A DNA stretch of 64,000 nt from CAWGXG01 sp963826505. GTDB taxonomy: Bacteria > Chloroflexota > Anaerolineae > Aggregatilineales > Aggregatilineaceae. Shown here piece by piece: positions 1 to 7,599 of the stretch. The stretch lies in assembly GCA_963826505.1 (NCBI GenBank), contig CAWGXG010000006.1, forward strand, positions 124,001 through 188,000. The letters run 5' to 3'. Within the stretch, counting starts at the first letter, position 1. Each line of letters starts with the position of its first letter. Under the pieces are notes generated by a model that was not told where the DNA came from, made no database searches, and saw only the letters and a program-made list of their open reading frames with translations. The position numbers and the translations under genes are program-made.

Positions 1-373
1 TATCCAGGTGTTCGATACCCAGATCGCGGCTGATGACCGCGCCGGACACCGGGAAGCGCAGCTCGACCGTGAAAAAGGTCAGCGGGTCGCCCGGTCGCAC
101 GGAGCCGTCACGCCATTCGAGCGTCAGCCAGTGCTCGCATGATTGGGCCGCGCGCTCGGGATCTGTCCGCACGATGGCGGCGTCGATCAGGGTATCTTCA
201 TAGCGGGGCGTGATCACCGCGCGGTAAAAATCGCCGTCGGCGATGACCCCCTCGCGGAGCAATTCCCCGACCAGAGTATGCACCAGCGGGCCAAATACGT
301 TCGCCGCGTCGAAATCTTTGCGATACACGCGCCCGTGAGCAGGTGTCTCGATCGCGAGCCGGCAGTATTTCAT
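1..373 (-). CDS. Unrecognised protein, 3' truncated by window edge
   Basis: An open frame reads from an ATG at 373 leftwards without a stop to base 1, giving 124 codons of a protein that begins MKYCRLAIETPAHGR. A purine-rich AGGGA lies just before the ATG. It follows the ubiquitin-like gene by about 100 bases on the same strand, so it is probably the next gene of the same array. I do not recognise the family. The visible part looks like an alpha/beta protein with no membrane segment and no cysteine cluster. Codon use matches the neighbours. It could be a further component or target of the conjugation system, but nothing in the sequence says which. Confidence 0.6.
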   Translation of the reverse strand, partial: MKYCRLAIETPAHGRVYRKDFDAANVFGPLVHTLVGELLREGVIADGDFYRAVITPRYEDTLIDAAIVRTDPERAAQSCEHWLTLEWRDGSVRPGDPLTFFTVELRFPVSGAVISRDLGIEHLD

Positions 374-474
374 CGTCCCTGGTCCCTTGCGATGTGACGG
401 ATAGGCTGACGGCGCAGCAGACAGGGCCGCCGATAGTGCGATCAGACAGCCTTGTCTGCCCGTGTATTCCAGTG

Positions 475-735
475 CTACCCGGCGATCATTTCCGGTACGA
501 GCGTCACCGTTTCACCGGGCAGAACACCCGCCGCGTTGAGCGTTTCTTCTTCTTGCAGGCGGCGGCCCCGGTAGCTCATGTGATAGGTCATGGGGCGACC
601 AGCCTGATCGGTCATCGGCAGCCCCAAGGCGGCGACCGTGGCCGGGATCAACTTCTCGACGTGCGCGGCTTCCGCCATCTTCACCTGATGGCGTTTGTTC
701 CCCGTGTGGTCTTCAAGTACGACTTGGATCGCCAT
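475..735 (-). CDS. Small ubiquitin-like protein (YukD/ubiquitin-type beta-grasp)
   Basis: 86 residues. The N-terminal strand pair (IQVVLEDHTGNKRHQV), a helix around residues 25-38 (EKLIPATVAALGLP), and the late YRGRRLQEEETLNAAGVLPGETVTLVPE stretch fit a ubiquitin/YukD beta-grasp fold, including the typical 'Gly-x-x-Leu ... Thr-Leu ... Gly-Val ... Gly-Asp/Glu' ending. The protein stops at Ala-Gly, so it already exposes a C-terminal Gly and would not need a protease to mature. A clear AAGGAG site precedes the ATG. It lies downstream of E1, E2 and RING genes, which makes it the obvious substrate of that cascade. Family assignment is by fold pattern, not by a search. Confidence 0.75.
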   Translation of the reverse strand: MAIQVVLEDHTGNKRHQVKMAEAAHVEKLIPATVAALGLPMTDQAGRPMTYHMSYRGRRLQEEETLNAAGVLPGETVTLVPEMIAG

Positions 736-751
736 GCTATGCTCTCCTTTG

Positions 752-787
752 ATGGATTACCCTATATCCATTACACCACAGTGTTAA
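752..787 (-). promoter_or_regulatory. Candidate internal promoter and hairpin before the Ubl gene
   Basis: On the minus strand TTAACA (787-782) stands 17 bases from TAGGGT (764-759). An inverted repeat ATGGAT-N8-ATCCAT (752-757 and 766-771) lies just upstream of the Ubl ribosome site. The -35 is good and the -10 weak. It may let the small Ubl be expressed above the level of the enzymes. Weak evidence. Confidence 0.3.
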
Positions 788-808
788 CGATAGATCGAGC
801 ATTACGTC

Positions 809-1723
809 CTAAACGCCCAACATTTCCGACAGGCGACGATCGGCGGGCAGGTGGGCCATGATCTGTATCTCGCGGGCGTACAGGTCCAGGTAGGCACCCA
901 GCAGCCGCGTGACGAAGCAGAACATCTCGAAATCGAATTCCTGCGTCGGGACTTCCAGCATGATCAGCACGCGCCCGACTTCATCTAATCCTATTTTAGC
1001 CATAAACCATGTCTGGTTGATCGCCAACAGGTATTCCAGAAATGCCTGCTGCGCCGCCAGACTCGCCGCACCGCCGCCGACCGGGTCGTCGGGCAGCACG
1101 GGAATATGGAAAGTGGTCCACGCGCGGGTGACGGTCAGATACACGTCAAACATGCGCTGGCCCTTGTAGCCCAGCGGCCAGGTGATGCCCTGCGGCTTGC
1201 TGCGCGCAACCCAGCCGTGCGGCACGGCCGCCCGCACGTAGGATGCCAGCACTTCGATCGGAATCCCCGGCGGCTCCTCGAAGAAGCGTTCTTTCGCGGC
1301 GCGATCACAGGCCGGGGCGGGCAGCGGATCGCCGCTGGTCAGCGCGGCAGCATCCACCAGCGGCAGGTAGCGCGTCAGCGCCTCCAGCGCGACGTCGACC
1401 CGCTGCAGGCTGCCTCCGGTGGGCATTTCGACGGCCAATAGCGGCGTGCCGTCCCTGGCTAGCGCGAATTTCGCCGCGAATAGCTGCTCGTTGTGCGTCA
1501 GCAGGGCGCGGTAGAGCGCGACACGCTGTGCGTCGCTCCACCCACCGGCCGGCGGGGCCAACTGCTCACCCAGTGGCACGGTCAGGCATGTCCACGATGG
1601 GGTAAACCCCAGCCGCGCGGTCAGCGCACCGTCCGGGCTGGTGATACGCCAGCCGGACTCCGTGCGGGTGGTGTGCCAGCCTTTGCGCTCGATGGCGCTT
1701 ACGACGATCTCAGGTTCGGCCAT
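809..1723 (-). CDS. Duplicated YbjN/CesT-like protein in the conjugation operon
   Basis: 304 residues made of two related alpha/beta units, about 10-125 and 160-290. The matching signature is a helix 'LYRALLTHNEQLFAAKFAL' in unit one and 'FLEYLLAINQTWFMAKIGL' in unit two, each followed by a strand ending in a Glu-x-Pro-Thr turn and a long helix. This pattern is that of the type III secretion chaperone-like/YbjN fold, which is generally a protein-binding module. There are no membrane segments and no catalytic motif. It lies between the E2 and Ubl genes with short gaps, so a role as chaperone or adaptor for the Ubl or its targets is a reasonable inference. The ribosome site is weak. Confidence 0.6.
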   Translation of the reverse strand: MAEPEIVVSAIERKGWHTTRTESGWRITSPDGALTARLGFTPSWTCLTVPLGEQLAPPAGGWSDAQRVALYRALLTHNEQLFAAKFALARDGTPLLAVEMPTGGSLQRVDVALEALTRYLPLVDAAALTSGDPLPAPACDRAAKERFFEEPPGIPIEVLASYVRAAVPHGWVARSKPQGITWPLGYKGQRMFDVYLTVTRAWTTFHIPVLPDDPVGGGAASLAAQQAFLEYLLAINQTWFMAKIGLDEVGRVLIMLEVPTQEFDFEMFCFVTRLLGAYLDLYAREIQIMAHLPADRRLSEMLGV

Positions 1724-2439
1724 AATAGTCTGTCATGCGGCCTGCATGGCGTCAGTCCTCGCTCACAATTTCGATCAGGGTGTCCGGATCGGCCATTGGC
1801 ACGGAGTCCGGCTGCCCGGTTGACTTGTCGGGCGCGGCGGCTGCTCCCAGATCGCACCCGGCTGTCGAGCAGATCGCGATCATCTACCGGGAAGCGCTGC
1901 GCGTTGGCGCGTGCCCACTCGGCGGCCTCGTGGTTGAGCGGGTCCTTCACGTTATAACTCTGGTACATGACCAGCCGCCCGACTTCCTGCACGATCAGGT
2001 CCAGCGTCCAGCCCACCGCGAAAGGTCGCCCTTCCAGACAAATATAAGGCCGCAGCAGGTTGGGATGCCAGATCGGCGTCAGCCAGACGAAGGTCGGCGG
2101 CTTGCTGGGGTAGTCCAGTCCGAAGACGACTTGCAGCAGGTGATGGGACGACTCCTCGATGCTGCCATCGTCGCGCTTCCACAGCCCTTTGCAGCCAAAC
2201 CGGATCATGTATTTTTCCGGCGGCATGTCCGGTGATTGCGCTTCGAACGCCTCCGGCGTCAGGAAACCAGGGAAGCCTTCGGTCACCACGTCAAACGAAA
2301 ACTGCGTCCGCAAATAGTGAGGCGCTTCCGCCGCCGTGAGATCCGCCACCCAGAAGCGAACCAGCCCGTGCGGCGTGATCAAGGCTTGCATCAGCTCAAA
2401 TTCCTCGCGCAGCCGGCCTTGCCGGATCGTGTTTTGCAT
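1699..2439 (-). CDS. Ubiquitin-conjugating enzyme E2-like protein (C-terminus frameshifted)
   Basis: From the ATG at 2439 (GGGAG site ahead, inside the end of the E1 gene) the protein carries the E2 hallmark: YPSKPP (110-115), the HPN tripeptide (125-127) and then the predicted catalytic Cys134 in PYICLEG, followed by a Trp and a Leu-Thr/Asp helix start. The spacing is close to that of eukaryotic UBC enzymes. The E1 stop is only 10 bases away, so the two are co-translated. The last 60 or so codons in this frame are Arg-rich and unlike the rest. The next frame instead gives a normal acidic tail ending IEIVSED with a stop at 1752-1754, so a one-base shift near 1855-1886 is likely. An alternative GTG start at 2463 is less likely. 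Confidence 0.85.
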   Translation of the reverse strand: MQNTIRQGRLREEFELMQALITPHGLVRFWVADLTAAEAPHYLRTQFSFDVVTEGFPGFLTPEAFEAQSPDMPPEKYMIRFGCKGLWKRDDGSIEESSHHLLQVVFGLDYPSKPPTFVWLTPIWHPNLLRPYICLEGRPFAVGWTLDLIVQEVGRLVMYQSYNVKDPLNHEAAEWARANAQRFPVDDRDLLDSRVRSGSSRRARQVNRAAGLRANGRSGHPDRNCERGLTPCRPHDRLLWPNLRSS

Positions 2440-2449
2440 GCCTGTCTCC

Positions 2450-3628
2450 CTATTCCCACCCACCTAAGACGCGCGCGCGATCGCCGCTTAATTCCAGCCC
2501 GATCTGCTGCCCTCGCCCGCGCACCGTGACGACCGCGTAAGGCGGGATGCCCACCTGGGCCAGCGGCAGGTCGACCGTCGACGGATTGGCCGCCAGCAAT
2601 CCGGCCACGTCATAGGTGCGCGTGGTGCCGCACGTCGGGCACGCCGCCGCCAACGGTACGACCGTGCGGTAGGGGCGGAACACGGGCTCCAACACGTCAC
2701 ACTGCGGGCAGTACCACGCGGTTACGAGGTCGCCGGGCAGGACCAACGCCGTCCCCTCACCGACTTCCGCTGCGGCCCGCGCCAGCAGTCCGCCTACCGT
2801 CAGATCGTCCACGCCTTCAGGCAGTGCGATCACCCGATCGACGGGTTCGTGTACGGGACAGTCGGCGCGGCGCGGGTAGGCGACCGGTGTGGTGCGCAGC
2901 GTCTCCGCGCTGTAATACACGGCGCGTCCCGCTGCTACCGGGTGTCCGTGCAGCAGTTTGACCGTCTCCTGTACCTGCATCGCCCCGATGATCGATGCGG
3001 ACATGGGCGTCGTGAGCGCCAGCCCGTCGCGGAGGGTCGCGGGCGGGCAGGCATAGCGCATCTGGGCCAGGGCGTAATCCTGGCGCGTCATCAGGCATTC
3101 GTAGCACGCGCCGTCCGGCGGGATGAAGACGCGCACCAGCCCGTCCCCCACGTTGAGCGCGCCGTCCACCCAGGGACGTCCCGCGCGCCAGCAGGCGCGG
3201 TTGACGGCCAGACGCGCCTCGCGGCTGTCCAGGCAGCCGATCACGACGTCCATCTGCCGGAACACGCCCAGCCCGACCTCGCTGGTGACGTCGGCCTGCA
3301 GCGGAATGATCCGCACGTCGGGATTGATGGCGCGCACGCGCTCCGCGGCGACCTCGGCTTTGGCCCGACCGCAGTCTTCCGCGCGGAACAGTATCGAGCG
3401 CGTCAGGTTGGACAGCTCCACTGTGTCGAAATCCACTACGAGCACGTGCCCCGCGCCCAGCAGCGCCAGATTCTTGAGTACCTCGTTGCCCAGCGCGCCC
3501 GCACCCACGACCATGATACGCGCGTTGGCGATCGTCTCCTGGTGGTAATCGGCCAGCAGACGCAGCCGCGCGTAGCGATCCTGATCGGGATCGGTGATGG
3601 TGAGGAGGGGTTCGCCGTCGCGTGGCAT
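2450..3628 (-). CDS. E1-like ubiquitin-activating enzyme (ThiF/MoeB family) with zinc ribbon
   Basis: 392 residues from the ATG at 3628, which has a GGAG site and lies 13 bases after the RING gene. The Rossmann adenylation domain shows VGAGALGNE (41-49), the acidic loop DFDTVELSNLTRS (66-78) and the GCLDSR motif (131-136). Cys194 in the YACPP stretch aligns with the thioester or persulfide Cys of MoeB/ThiF enzymes. Structural zinc ligands are likely C175/C178 with C257. A C-terminal zinc ribbon (C307-x2-C310, C330-x2-C333) is an addition to plain MoeB. The enzyme should adenylate the C-terminal Gly of a Ubl and pass it to the E2 encoded next. Sulfur-carrier activation (MoeB-like) is the alternative, but the E2 and RING neighbours argue for conjugation. 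Confidence 0.88.
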   Translation of the reverse strand: MPRDGEPLLTITDPDQDRYARLRLLADYHQETIANARIMVVGAGALGNEVLKNLALLGAGHVLVVDFDTVELSNLTRSILFRAEDCGRAKAEVAAERVRAINPDVRIIPLQADVTSEVGLGVFRQMDVVIGCLDSREARLAVNRACWRAGRPWVDGALNVGDGLVRVFIPPDGACYECLMTRQDYALAQMRYACPPATLRDGLALTTPMSASIIGAMQVQETVKLLHGHPVAAGRAVYYSAETLRTTPVAYPRRADCPVHEPVDRVIALPEGVDDLTVGGLLARAAAEVGEGTALVLPGDLVTAWYCPQCDVLEPVFRPYRTVVPLAAACPTCGTTRTYDVAGLLAANPSTVDLPLAQVGIPPYAVVTVRGRGQQIGLELSGDRARVLGGWE

Positions 3629-3641
3629 TGGCCGTGATCTC

Positions 3642-4415
3642 CTACTCGGCTGCGCTGTGCGAACCGGCCCAAAACGCCTGCCGGACCACGGTGTCAATGT
3701 CGTAGCCGCACACCGGACAGGCGGGCAGCGTCAGGAAGCATTCCAGGTGAAATGGCGACTGGCACGATGGGCAGTAGACAGCGTGCTGTCCCATCTGGAA
3801 CGGCACCTGGTCCCGCGCCTGACCGGCCTGGCAGCGCGCGCCATCCTGCAGCACCTGGCCGTTTTCGATGCGCTCCACCAGTTTTGACTCGCGGTCGAGG
3901 TCACGCTCGACCAACAGCATCCCGGTCAGCGTCTCGATGATCACCCCACGGTTGGGATATCCGCAGCCTGCTGCACAGCGCTCCACCAGGAACCAAGCCG
4001 CGCGCTCGTGAATCGCGCCGCAGCCCGGGCAAGCGATCACCTCATCGCCCGCCTGAAAGCGCTGCCGCGACACGGGGCACTTCTGGCCGATGGCCGGATC
4101 GCCGGGTTTCAGGCGCGCAATCTGGACTTCCCACACGGTCAGCGCGCAGTGCCCCATGCGGAGCGTATCGCCCTGACGCAGCACGCGCAGCCGCGTCACC
4201 GGGTGTTGGTTGACCCATGTCTGGCCCGCCGACAGATCGATCACCATCAGCAGACGGTTGAACGCGGAGCGCGCCAGTACGGCATGCCGCGCCGCGACCG
4301 CCAGCCCATCCGGCAGCGCCACGCTGCTCCACGCGGCATCTGTGCCCAGGCGCACCTCGTCCAGCCGATCAAACTGGAAGCTTTCGCCAGAGTCGTGCAC
4401 GGTGAGCAGCGGCAT
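3642..4415 (-). CDS. FHA domain plus RING-type zinc fingers (candidate E3 ligase)
   Basis: 257 residues. Residues 1-98 look like an FHA phospho-threonine binding domain, with R43-H44 in the AARHAVL loop and N69 before a turn. Two treble-clef/RING-like zinc clusters follow: C113, C129-x2-C132, H136, C147 and C151; then C215-x2-C218, H223, C226, C233-x2-C236. Comparative genomic work by Aravind and co-workers reported prokaryotic RING proteins next to E1, E2 and YukD-like Ubl genes, and this fits that group. It would present substrates, perhaps phosphorylated ones, to the E2. It lies 61 bases after the Pup-ligase gene and directly before the E1 gene, so it physically links the two systems. Confidence 0.8.
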   Translation of the reverse strand: MPLLTVHDSGESFQFDRLDEVRLGTDAAWSSVALPDGLAVAARHAVLARSAFNRLLMVIDLSAGQTWVNQHPVTRLRVLRQGDTLRMGHCALTVWEVQIARLKPGDPAIGQKCPVSRQRFQAGDEVIACPGCGAIHERAAWFLVERCAAGCGYPNRGVIIETLTGMLLVERDLDRESKLVERIENGQVLQDGARCQAGQARDQVPFQMGQHAVYCPSCQSPFHLECFLTLPACPVCGYDIDTVVRQAFWAGSHSAAE

Positions 4416-4476
4416 GGTGAAGGTTCTCTCCTGGTTATCGTCTCAATCCAGCAGGCCGACACACGCCGGTCTGCGC

Positions 4477-7167
4477 TCACGCCAACAAATCATCCTCAAG
4501 GGGTGCGCTGTCGAGGGCATCGTCGTCGCCTTCCGGCGGCGTATCGCCCGGGCGCGGCGCGGCGATTTGGCTGGCGGATACGGTCGCAAAGACACTGACC
4601 GTCGCCTCTGCCACGGTTGCACGGTATCGCCCGATCTGGTTGAGGCTGGCCTCGGCGGCCCACCCCACCGCCGGGACAGGATCGCGCAGACACGCGATCA
4701 GCGCTTCCGTGATGTCCGCTAGTGGCTCCGCCGCGCTGCCTAGCGTCGCGATCGCTGCGCGCCGTACCTGGGGATCGGCGTCATGCTGGGCGACCTCCGC
4801 CAGCAGCGGGATCACCCAGCTTCCGCGCTCAATCGCGCCCGGCTCCAGACGCCAGCCCGCTGCTTGCGCGGCACCACACCGGACGTCTGATCGCGGATCG
4901 TGCAGCGCGTTTTCGAGCCAGAGCCGTACCGATGCAGCGACTGCTGGCAGTTCATCGGGATCGGGCGGATCGATCAGCGCGCGCACCGGCCGGATCACGC
5001 GCAAGGCTTCGGCGGCGTCGCGCGGTGGAACCGGCGCGCCTGCCAGTAGCTCCAACAGCATCTGCGCCAGCGCGATCCCGTCCGCTGCTTTGGCTGTGTC
5101 ATCCGCCAGCGCCGCGTCGAGATTGCCCAGCGCGTCCGGATGCTCCAACCCCACCGCAGCGATCGCCCGGACGTAACGAGCGGCGCTTTCCGTCAGATCG
5201 AACACGCCAAAGGGCGGGAGCGCCAGCGCGCGATCAAAATAGGGCCGGGCCTGGTCGCGCGCGCCGCGTCCAGTGAGCAGCGCGCCCAGCGCAGTCCACG
5301 CCGTCAACTGGCTCCCAAAGGTATCGAGCGCCGTGCGAAATTCCGTCTCCGCCCGATCGGTCTCGCCACGTGCCAGAAGCAGCATACCCATGCGACTGTG
5401 TGCCGTCGACGCGGACTCGGTAGTTGTCGCCGCGCTTTTGTAGCAGTCGAGGGCGTGTTCCGGCTCGTTGTGCAGGCGGAAGGCGTCACCCAAACCAACG
5501 TAATCGGGCGACGTCTCTGTCGGATCGCGCCGGATAGCGTGCTGCTCGAAATAGCGGATCGCTTCCGCGTACAGGCCCTGTCTCAGCAGCGCGTCGGCCA
5601 ACGCGTGTGTGATGCTTGAGGCGGCGATCCGCTCGAGCGCGGCGCGATAGGTGCTGACGGCGCGCTGCCCCCAACCGAAATGCATGTAGCAGCGTCCCAG
5701 ATTAATGCTCGACTCCGCGTCCTGCGCAGTGTGCCCGGCTTCTGCCGTGCGCTGAAGCCGTTCCCACGGACGATCCCAGGCGACCAGCGCCGGATGATCG
5801 CAGTGCATCGGATCGGGCAGAGGGAACCGCTCGCCGTCCAGCCCGGCCGCTTCCCAGCCGCCGTTGGACACGGAGACGCCATATTCCCGGCCAATGCGAA
5901 TGAATTCACCGCGCACCCGCGCCCGCGTGGCAGGTGGGGAAGTCTCGACCGCGCGCGCGATCGCGTCGGCCGTGACGAGCGTATCGGCAGGATAGACGCG
6001 GTGGTATAACCCGTCCGGGCTGAGCTCGTGATAGCGCAGATCGAAGGCCTGCACGTCCGCGATCAGGCTGCGGTCGGGCGGCAGATCGTCCAGCGTCGTG
6101 CCGTGTTGGGCCAGGTAAGCATCGATCATTTGCTTCTTAATGGCCCAGTCGGCGCGGTCGCGCAGCGCCATGGGATCGCGCTCGAAATCTTCCAGGGCTG
6201 CGCCCCAGGCTTCCATCAAGTCTTCATCCTCGCCCGACGCGCCAAACAGGGTGAGATAGCGATCGACGAGGTTGTAATACAGCCATTGCAGGTCCAGCGC
6301 GGACATCTGGCCACCGGTTTGCAGTGGGATGCCGGTCTGACCCGTCAAATCGCGCGATATCGTCCGGATCGCGGCCACGGGATCGCGCAGCACTGGGATC
6401 GTGTCCGCGAACACGTCTTCCACGACACGCAGCATCAAGCCTGTGCTGCCGGTTTTGATCCAGGTGGCCCAGCCAGACAGGTTCGCGTCGCCCAGAATCA
6501 GGTGCAGGCGGCGGTTGTTGCCCGCGGCGAAGGCTTCACCCTCACGACCCAGGTTGAAGATCGGGCGCGCGTGGGTCGTGCTGCGCGATACCACTGTCTG
6601 AATGAAGCCGGACCGCTGCGCCAATTCGTAATGCAGTTGGCGTGATCCCCGGCGGTTATCCTTCACAAGTCGCCCCGCGCCCACCAGGATCTGGCGCGAC
6701 ACCAAAAACGGGATCATGACCTGGACCATGTAACGCACGAAGTCCAGTTCTCCCAACAGGTCCGCGTTGTGCTGCATCTGGTAATTTTCGTGGCAGCCGT
6801 AGCTGGTACCGAACGAATCGACGTTGTTCTTGGTGACTACCAATCGGCCCGTGTAGCCGCGCCCGGCCATTAACTGCCCGGCACGTGGTACGACGCTGTG
6901 CAGCAGCAGGTGATCGGTCGCCTTGTCATAGTCGGCCAGCTCGCGCCCGGTCCGGCATTCGGGCAGCGCCCATTCGGCATGGCCCACGTCGTGACTCAAA
7001 CGCGATCCGTTCACCAGGAAACTGCCGGTCGACGCCCCGTGACTGCGGCCCACCGCGCTCATCAGCGCGTCCACAATCGCGCCAGCGCCCGGTGGCCGCT
7101 CGTCGTTGCCCAGGTAGGCTACCGCGTATTCAGTTTCCAGGCTGTGCACGCGATCGCGCAGTGCCAT
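4477..7167 (-). CDS. PafA-like Pup ligase fused to TPR and HEAT repeats
   Basis: 896 residues from the ATG at 7167 (AGGG site); PafA is usually about 450-480. Residues 1-470 form the glutamine-synthetase-like carboxylate-amine ligase: LETEYAV (10-16), the D60-VGHAEW segment matching the catalytic Asp of PafA, KNNVDSFGTSYGCHENY (113-129), PFLVSRQILVGAG and RRLHLILGDANLS (219-231). The motif NTRDEPHAD of typical PafA/Dop is replaced by a different sequence around 205-215. It lacks the Dop loop, so ligase is the better call. Residues about 485-700 are TPR helices and about 755-870 HEAT repeats, then an acidic tail. The repeats probably bind targets or partners. It sits 82 bases after pup. Confidence 0.82.
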   Translation of the reverse strand: MALRDRVHSLETEYAVAYLGNDERPPGAGAIVDALMSAVGRSHGASTGSFLVNGSRLSHDVGHAEWALPECRTGRELADYDKATDHLLLHSVVPRAGQLMAGRGYTGRLVVTKNNVDSFGTSYGCHENYQMQHNADLLGELDFVRYMVQVMIPFLVSRQILVGAGRLVKDNRRGSRQLHYELAQRSGFIQTVVSRSTTHARPIFNLGREGEAFAAGNNRRLHLILGDANLSGWATWIKTGSTGLMLRVVEDVFADTIPVLRDPVAAIRTISRDLTGQTGIPLQTGGQMSALDLQWLYYNLVDRYLTLFGASGEDEDLMEAWGAALEDFERDPMALRDRADWAIKKQMIDAYLAQHGTTLDDLPPDRSLIADVQAFDLRYHELSPDGLYHRVYPADTLVTADAIARAVETSPPATRARVRGEFIRIGREYGVSVSNGGWEAAGLDGERFPLPDPMHCDHPALVAWDRPWERLQRTAEAGHTAQDAESSINLGRCYMHFGWGQRAVSTYRAALERIAASSITHALADALLRQGLYAEAIRYFEQHAIRRDPTETSPDYVGLGDAFRLHNEPEHALDCYKSAATTTESASTAHSRMGMLLLARGETDRAETEFRTALDTFGSQLTAWTALGALLTGRGARDQARPYFDRALALPPFGVFDLTESAARYVRAIAAVGLEHPDALGNLDAALADDTAKAADGIALAQMLLELLAGAPVPPRDAAEALRVIRPVRALIDPPDPDELPAVAASVRLWLENALHDPRSDVRCGAAQAAGWRLEPGAIERGSWVIPLLAEVAQHDADPQVRRAAIATLGSAAEPLADITEALIACLRDPVPAVGWAAEASLNQIGRYRATVAEATVSVFATVSASQIAAPRPGDTPPEGDDDALDSAPLEDDLLA

Positions 7168-7249
7168 GTGGTCGCCCTCAGTGCATGTGGAAAAGCTGCT
7201 GGCGGCTGTCACCCCGGGACCAGGCCGCCAGCAGGTCGAGGTATCCCGC

Positions 7250-7519
7250 TTACTCGCCGCTCTGTTGGCGGAAGCTGCGCACCAGCTCTTCGCTCGAAAG
7301 CTCGCGGACGCCGTGCGTCTGCCCATCTCCCAGTACAACGCTGTTCAGCGCTGCCGACGGAGTTACGATATCACTGATAATGGTGTCGATTTCTTCCAGG
7401 CGGTCCTGGGTTTCCTGGTAGGGGGTGGCCACAGCCTGTGCGGTCATCGCTTCGGCTTGGGGCATGCGGCGGCTGCGTCGCGTGCGTTCGATTTTTACCT
7501 GCTGCTGGTCGTTCGCCAT
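7250..7519 (-). CDS. pup: Pup-like prokaryotic ubiquitin-like modifier
   Basis: 89 residues from the ATG at 7519, with GAGGTG ahead. The GTG six bases upstream is less well placed. The basic N-terminus, a heptad-like helix about 35-51 (YQETQDRLEEIDTIISDIV) and the ending SSEELVRSFRQQSGE match Pup, whose C-terminal part reads 'E-x-FVR-x-Y-x-x-x-GG-Q/E'. Two differences stand out: the last residues are Ser-Gly-Glu instead of Gly-Gly-Gln/Glu, and about 20 residues are inserted between the helix and the FVR-like motif. Glu is encoded directly, so no deamidation by Dop is needed before ligation. It lies between the Dop and PafA-like genes. Confidence 0.85.
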   Translation of the reverse strand: MANDQQQVKIERTRRSRRMPQAEAMTAQAVATPYQETQDRLEEIDTIISDIVTPSAALNSVVLGDGQTHGVRELSSEELVRSFRQQSGE

Positions 7520-7599
7520 AATCACACCTCTGCCTGTTGTTGGACTTTACCTGCTTACGTTGACGGCTTGAGAACGATCGTTGGGACCTCTTCCTACGT

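Noticed and set aside
143..861. Plus-strand open frames over the Ubl and left-edge gene
   Set aside because: They lack ribosome sites and have Arg/Pro-rich composition; the minus-strand genes explain the region.
2450..3697. E1 as a plain MoeB/ThiF sulfur-carrier activator
   Set aside because: The adjacent E2, RING and Ubl genes and the added zinc ribbon favour a conjugation cascade, though MoeB-like side activity is not excluded.
4477..7338. Longer start at 7338 for the PafA-like protein
   Set aside because: The additional 57 residues overlap pup out of frame and are low in coding character; ATG 7167 has a good ribosome site before the conserved ETEY motif.
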